Assembly: GCA_009760855.2 (NCBI GenBank)
Contig: WPIO01000413.1
Span: 1-53,426 of the forward strand
Length of the DNA: 53,426 nucleotides
From: Cristatella mucedo
Taxonomy: Eukaryota > Bryozoa > Phylactolaemata > Cristatellidae
Direction: 5' to 3'
Position numbers and translations under genes: made by a program. The notes under the pieces are model-generated. The model saw nothing but the letters and a program-made list of their open reading frames with translations, was not told the DNA's origin and did not search any database. Each line of letters opens with the position of its first letter. Within the stretch, counting starts at the first letter, position 1. Of the stretch, positions 50,895 to 53,426 are shown one piece after another.

Positions 50895-51785
50895 CTCGTG
50901 CGAAATGAGTTATTGAGGGCGAATGGCCTAAAACAAGGTGCAGCACTTAGCTGCCAGCTACTGCAAGCTTCGAAAAGCAGATTTAAATTCTGTATATATT
51001 CCGCCATCTGCTGCGAACTCGTGTGAAATGGGTTATTCAAGTGCGAATGCCTTAAAACAAATTGCATCACTCTGCTGCTAGGTAATGCATGCTCCGACGA
51101 GCAGATTAAAAGTGTCTACATATTCCGCAATTTGCTGCGAACTCGTACGAAATGAGTTATTCAAGGGTGAATGGCTTAATGCTAGGTGCAGCAGTGTGCT
51201 GCCAGAGACTGCTCGCTGGGACGAGCTGATTAAAAGTGTGTAGATAATCTGCGATCTGCTGCGAGCTCTTGCAAAAGGAGTTAATCAAGTGCGAATGGCG
51301 TAAAACAAATTGAATCACTCTGCACCCAGCTACTGCACGCCGGGACGAGATGACTTAAAGTGTCTAGATATTTCGCGATCTGCTGCGAACTCGAGCGAAA
51401 TGAATTATTGACGTCTGAGTGGCATAAAGCAAGGTGCTGCACTCGGCTGCCAGCTACAGCAAGCTGGGACGAGCTGACTTGAAGTGCGAAAATATTCCGC
51501 TATCTGCAACAAGCTCGTCCGAAATGAGATATTTAAGTTCGAATGGCTTAGAACAAGGTGCAGCACTCTGCTGCCAGCTGCCCCACGCTCCGACGAGACG
51601 ATTTAAAGTGTTTAGAGAATCTGCGATCTGCTGCTAACTCGTTCGAAATAAGTTATTCAAGTGCGAATGGCTTAAACCAAATTGCATCACTCTGCTGCCA
51701 ACTATTGCAGGCTGCGACGAGCAGATTTGAAGTTTCTAGGTATTCTGCGATCTGCTGCGAACTCGTGGAAAATGAGTCATTCAAG
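50895..51785 (+). repeat. Block Y, copy 2 (with cassette)
   Basis: Second copy of 46930-47820, with gatgactt (51346), gctgactt (51470), gacgattt (51594) and gcagatttgaagtttctagg (51722). It ends where accaggtgcagcactcagc continues into the W-type gcctgctaccgcattctcc monomer. Confidence 0.85.
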
Positions 51786-51805
51786 TGCGAATAACTTAAC
51801 ACCAG

Positions 51806-53005
51806 GTGCAGCACTCAGCTGCCTGCTACCGCATTCTCCGACAAGCAGATTTAAAGTGTGTAGATATTCCACAATCTGCTGCGAACTCGAGCGAAATAAG
51901 TTATTCAAGGGTGAATGGCTTAAAGCGAATTGCATCACTCTTCTGCAAGCTACCCCACGCTCAGACGAGCAAATTAAAAGTGTGTAAATAATCCGTGATC
52001 TGCTGCGAACTCGTGCGAAATGAACTATTCGAGTGGGAATGGCCTCAAGCAAGGTGCACCACTCTGCTGCCAGCTAACTCAGGCTCAGACGAGCAGATTA
52101 AAAGTATGTAAATATTCTGAAAGCTGCTGCGAACTCGTACGAAATGAATAATTTAAGTTGAAGTTGCTTAAAGCAAGGTGCAACACTTTGCACCAAGTGA
52201 CTTCACACTGCGACGAGCTAATTTGAAGTGTGAAAATATTCCGTGATCTGCAGCTAACTCGTGCGAAATGAGTTATTCAAGTTCGATTGGCTTAAAGAAG
52301 GTAAAGCACTCTGCTGCCAGCTACCGAACGCTGTGACGAGCAGATTTGATATTTCTAGATATTCTGCAATCAGCTGCTAGCTCGTACGAAATGAGTTAGT
52401 CAAGTGGGAATGGCTTTTAACAAGGTGCAGCACTCAGCTGCTAGCTACCGCATGGTACTACGAGCAGATTTGAAGTGTAAAAATATTCCGCGATCATCAG
52501 CGAACTCGTGCGAACTGAACTAATTAATTACGAATGGACTAAAACAAGGTGCAGCACTCAGCTTGCCAGCTACTGCACGTTCCAACAAGCTGATTAAAAG
52601 TTGGTAGATATTCCACGATCTGCTGCTAAGTCATGCGAAAAGAGTTATTCAAGTGCTAATGGCTTAAAACAAATTGCATCAACCTCCTGTCAGCTCTCAC
52701 ACGCACTGACGAGCAGATTAAAAGTGTCTACATATTCTGCGAACTGCTGTGAACTCAAACGAAATGGGTTATTCAATAGCGAATAGCCTAAAAGAAGGTG
52801 CAGCAGTCTGCTGCAAGCTACAGCACGTTGTGTCACTGAGATTTAACGTGTGCAGATAATCCGCGATCCCATGCGAAGTCGTGCAAAATGAGGTATTCAA
52901 GTGCAAATGGCTTAAAACAAGGTGCTGCACTCAGCTTCCTGCTACGGCACGCTCCGACAAGCAGATTTAAAGTGAGTAGATATTCCACAATCTGCTGCGA
53001 ACTCG
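51806..53005 (+). repeat. Block W fragment (copy of 39206-40400)
   Basis: Colinear with W2 at an offset of about 12600, including block V copy 4 (52065-52875), with few differences (for example aattaattacgaatgg near 52527). It starts with the monomer just after the W half monomer, so the half monomer is not included. At about 53000 it switches to block X, skipping the rest of W. Confidence 0.88.
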
Positions 53006-53426
53006 TGCGAAATGATTTATTCAAATGCGAATGGCTTAAAGCAAATTGCATCACTCTTCTGCAAGCTACCCCATGCTCCGACGAGCAAATTATAAGTGTG
53101 TGGATAATCCGTGATCTGCTGCGAACTCGTGCGAAATGAATTATTAAAGTGCGAATGGCTTAAAACAAGGTGCAGCACTCTCCTGCAAGCTACCGCATGC
53201 TGCCACGAGCAGGTTTGAAAAGTGAAGATATTCCGCAATCCGCTGAAAACTCGTGCGAATCGAGTTATTGAGGGCGAATGGCCCAAAAACAAGGCGCTGC
53301 ACTCAGCTGTCCCTGCTACCACACGCTTCGAAAAGCAGAGTTAAAGTCTGTAGATATTCTGCCATCTGCTGCGATCTCGTGTGAAATGAGGTATTCAAGT
53401 GCGAAATGGCTTAAAAACAAATTGCA
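53006..53426 (+). repeat. Block X, copy 2, running off the window
   Basis: Identical to 42451-42729 as far as about 53284, then carries five extra bases in 140: cccaaaaac, cagctgtccctgc, gcgaaatggc and cttaaaaac. The array continues past the window end in mid-monomer. Confidence 0.88.

Larger units (their letters stand above)
1..53426 (+). repeat. ~124-bp satellite DNA array, head to tail, higher-order organised
   Basis: The unit start box (gcagat and variants) recurs at 1, 125, 249 and 373, exactly 124 bp apart, and continues at this spacing to the end, giving about 430 units. All units have the same orientation. Nearly constant parts of the monomer are the start box, an A/T-rich tatattccg or ataatccg box, gatctgctgcgaactcg, tgcgaaatga, aagtgcgaatggc, and aaggtgcagcac or aaattgcatcac, followed by ctgctgccagctacc and a cgctccgacga tail. 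G+C is close to half: I counted 60 of 124 in one unit at about 17560-17686. No gene, transposon or unique sequence interrupts the array. Satellites of this kind make up centromeric, pericentromeric or subtelomeric heterochromatin in eukaryotes. The family itself is not one I recognise by sequence. A bacterial or organellar origin is very unlikely for 53 kb of gene-free repeat. Confidence 0.98.

Noticed and set aside
226-53322. Some 200 short open frames on both strands with Cys/Ser-rich peptides
   Set aside because: A 124-bp monomer shifts frame by one base per unit, so the same text is read in all frames. Frames are equally common on both strands and cluster at 61-105 codons. This is what a stop-poor satellite gives by itself.
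1-53426. CRISPR array
   Set aside because: Units are 124 bp with no short conserved repeat separated by unique spacers. Variation is spread through the whole monomer, and no cas gene is present.
1-53426. Ribosomal DNA spacer subrepeats
   Set aside because: No rRNA gene is seen in 53 kb, and spacer subrepeats rarely run this long without a transcription unit.

Overview
The window is one uninterrupted, gene-free block of tandem satellite DNA. A monomer of about 124 bp is repeated head to tail from the first base to the last, roughly 430 times, always in the same orientation. I found no non-satellite stretch longer than a few tens of bases: no transposon, RNA gene, CRISPR array, microsatellite block or credible protein gene. 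The many short open frames on both strands (about 60-140 codons) follow from the repeat. Since 124 = 3 x 41 + 1, each frame shifts at every monomer, and the same few peptides recur in all frames of both strands.

The monomers are not uniform. They fall into distinct variants recognisable by the box at the start of the unit (gcagattt, gctgatta, gcaggttt, gatgactt, gctgactt, gacgattt, gcaaattt and others). The variants recur in fixed order, so the array is a nested higher-order repeat (HOR). By region: 1-4380 is a mosaic of small duplications. 4381-13979 is long block U1, with an internal 24-monomer (2.98 kb) tandem duplication. 13979-15975 is a scrambled segment with two out-of-register joints. 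15976-22725 is U2, the fullest and most regular copy of U1. 22726-25273 is segment S2 plus a linker. 25274-28750 is U3, an internally deleted copy. 28750-30030 is S3, 30030-30990 is V1, 30990-33395 is U4, and 33398-35000 is a short U piece plus S4. 34630-42443 is a young 3.29-kb HOR (W1, W2, partial W3), each copy carrying the same 60-bp half monomer. 42444-51785 is an older mosaic with local duplications. 51806-53426 re-uses W and X blocks seen at 39.2-40.4 and 42.4-42.9 kb.

The block is best read as part of a eukaryotic chromosome in constitutive heterochromatin, plausibly a centromere or pericentromere, maintained by unequal exchange, segmental amplification and deletion. Block identity by eye ranges from about 99.8% (W2/W3) to clearly diverged (42-49 kb). 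Many differences between monomers are CpG to TpG/CpA changes, as expected if the satellite is methylated. I do not recognise the species. A 124-bp centromeric satellite is known in the holocentric woodrush Luzula sylvatica, but I can match only the length, so this is a lead, not an identification. Nothing here is a multi-gene system; the interest lies in the HOR architecture and its recombination scars.
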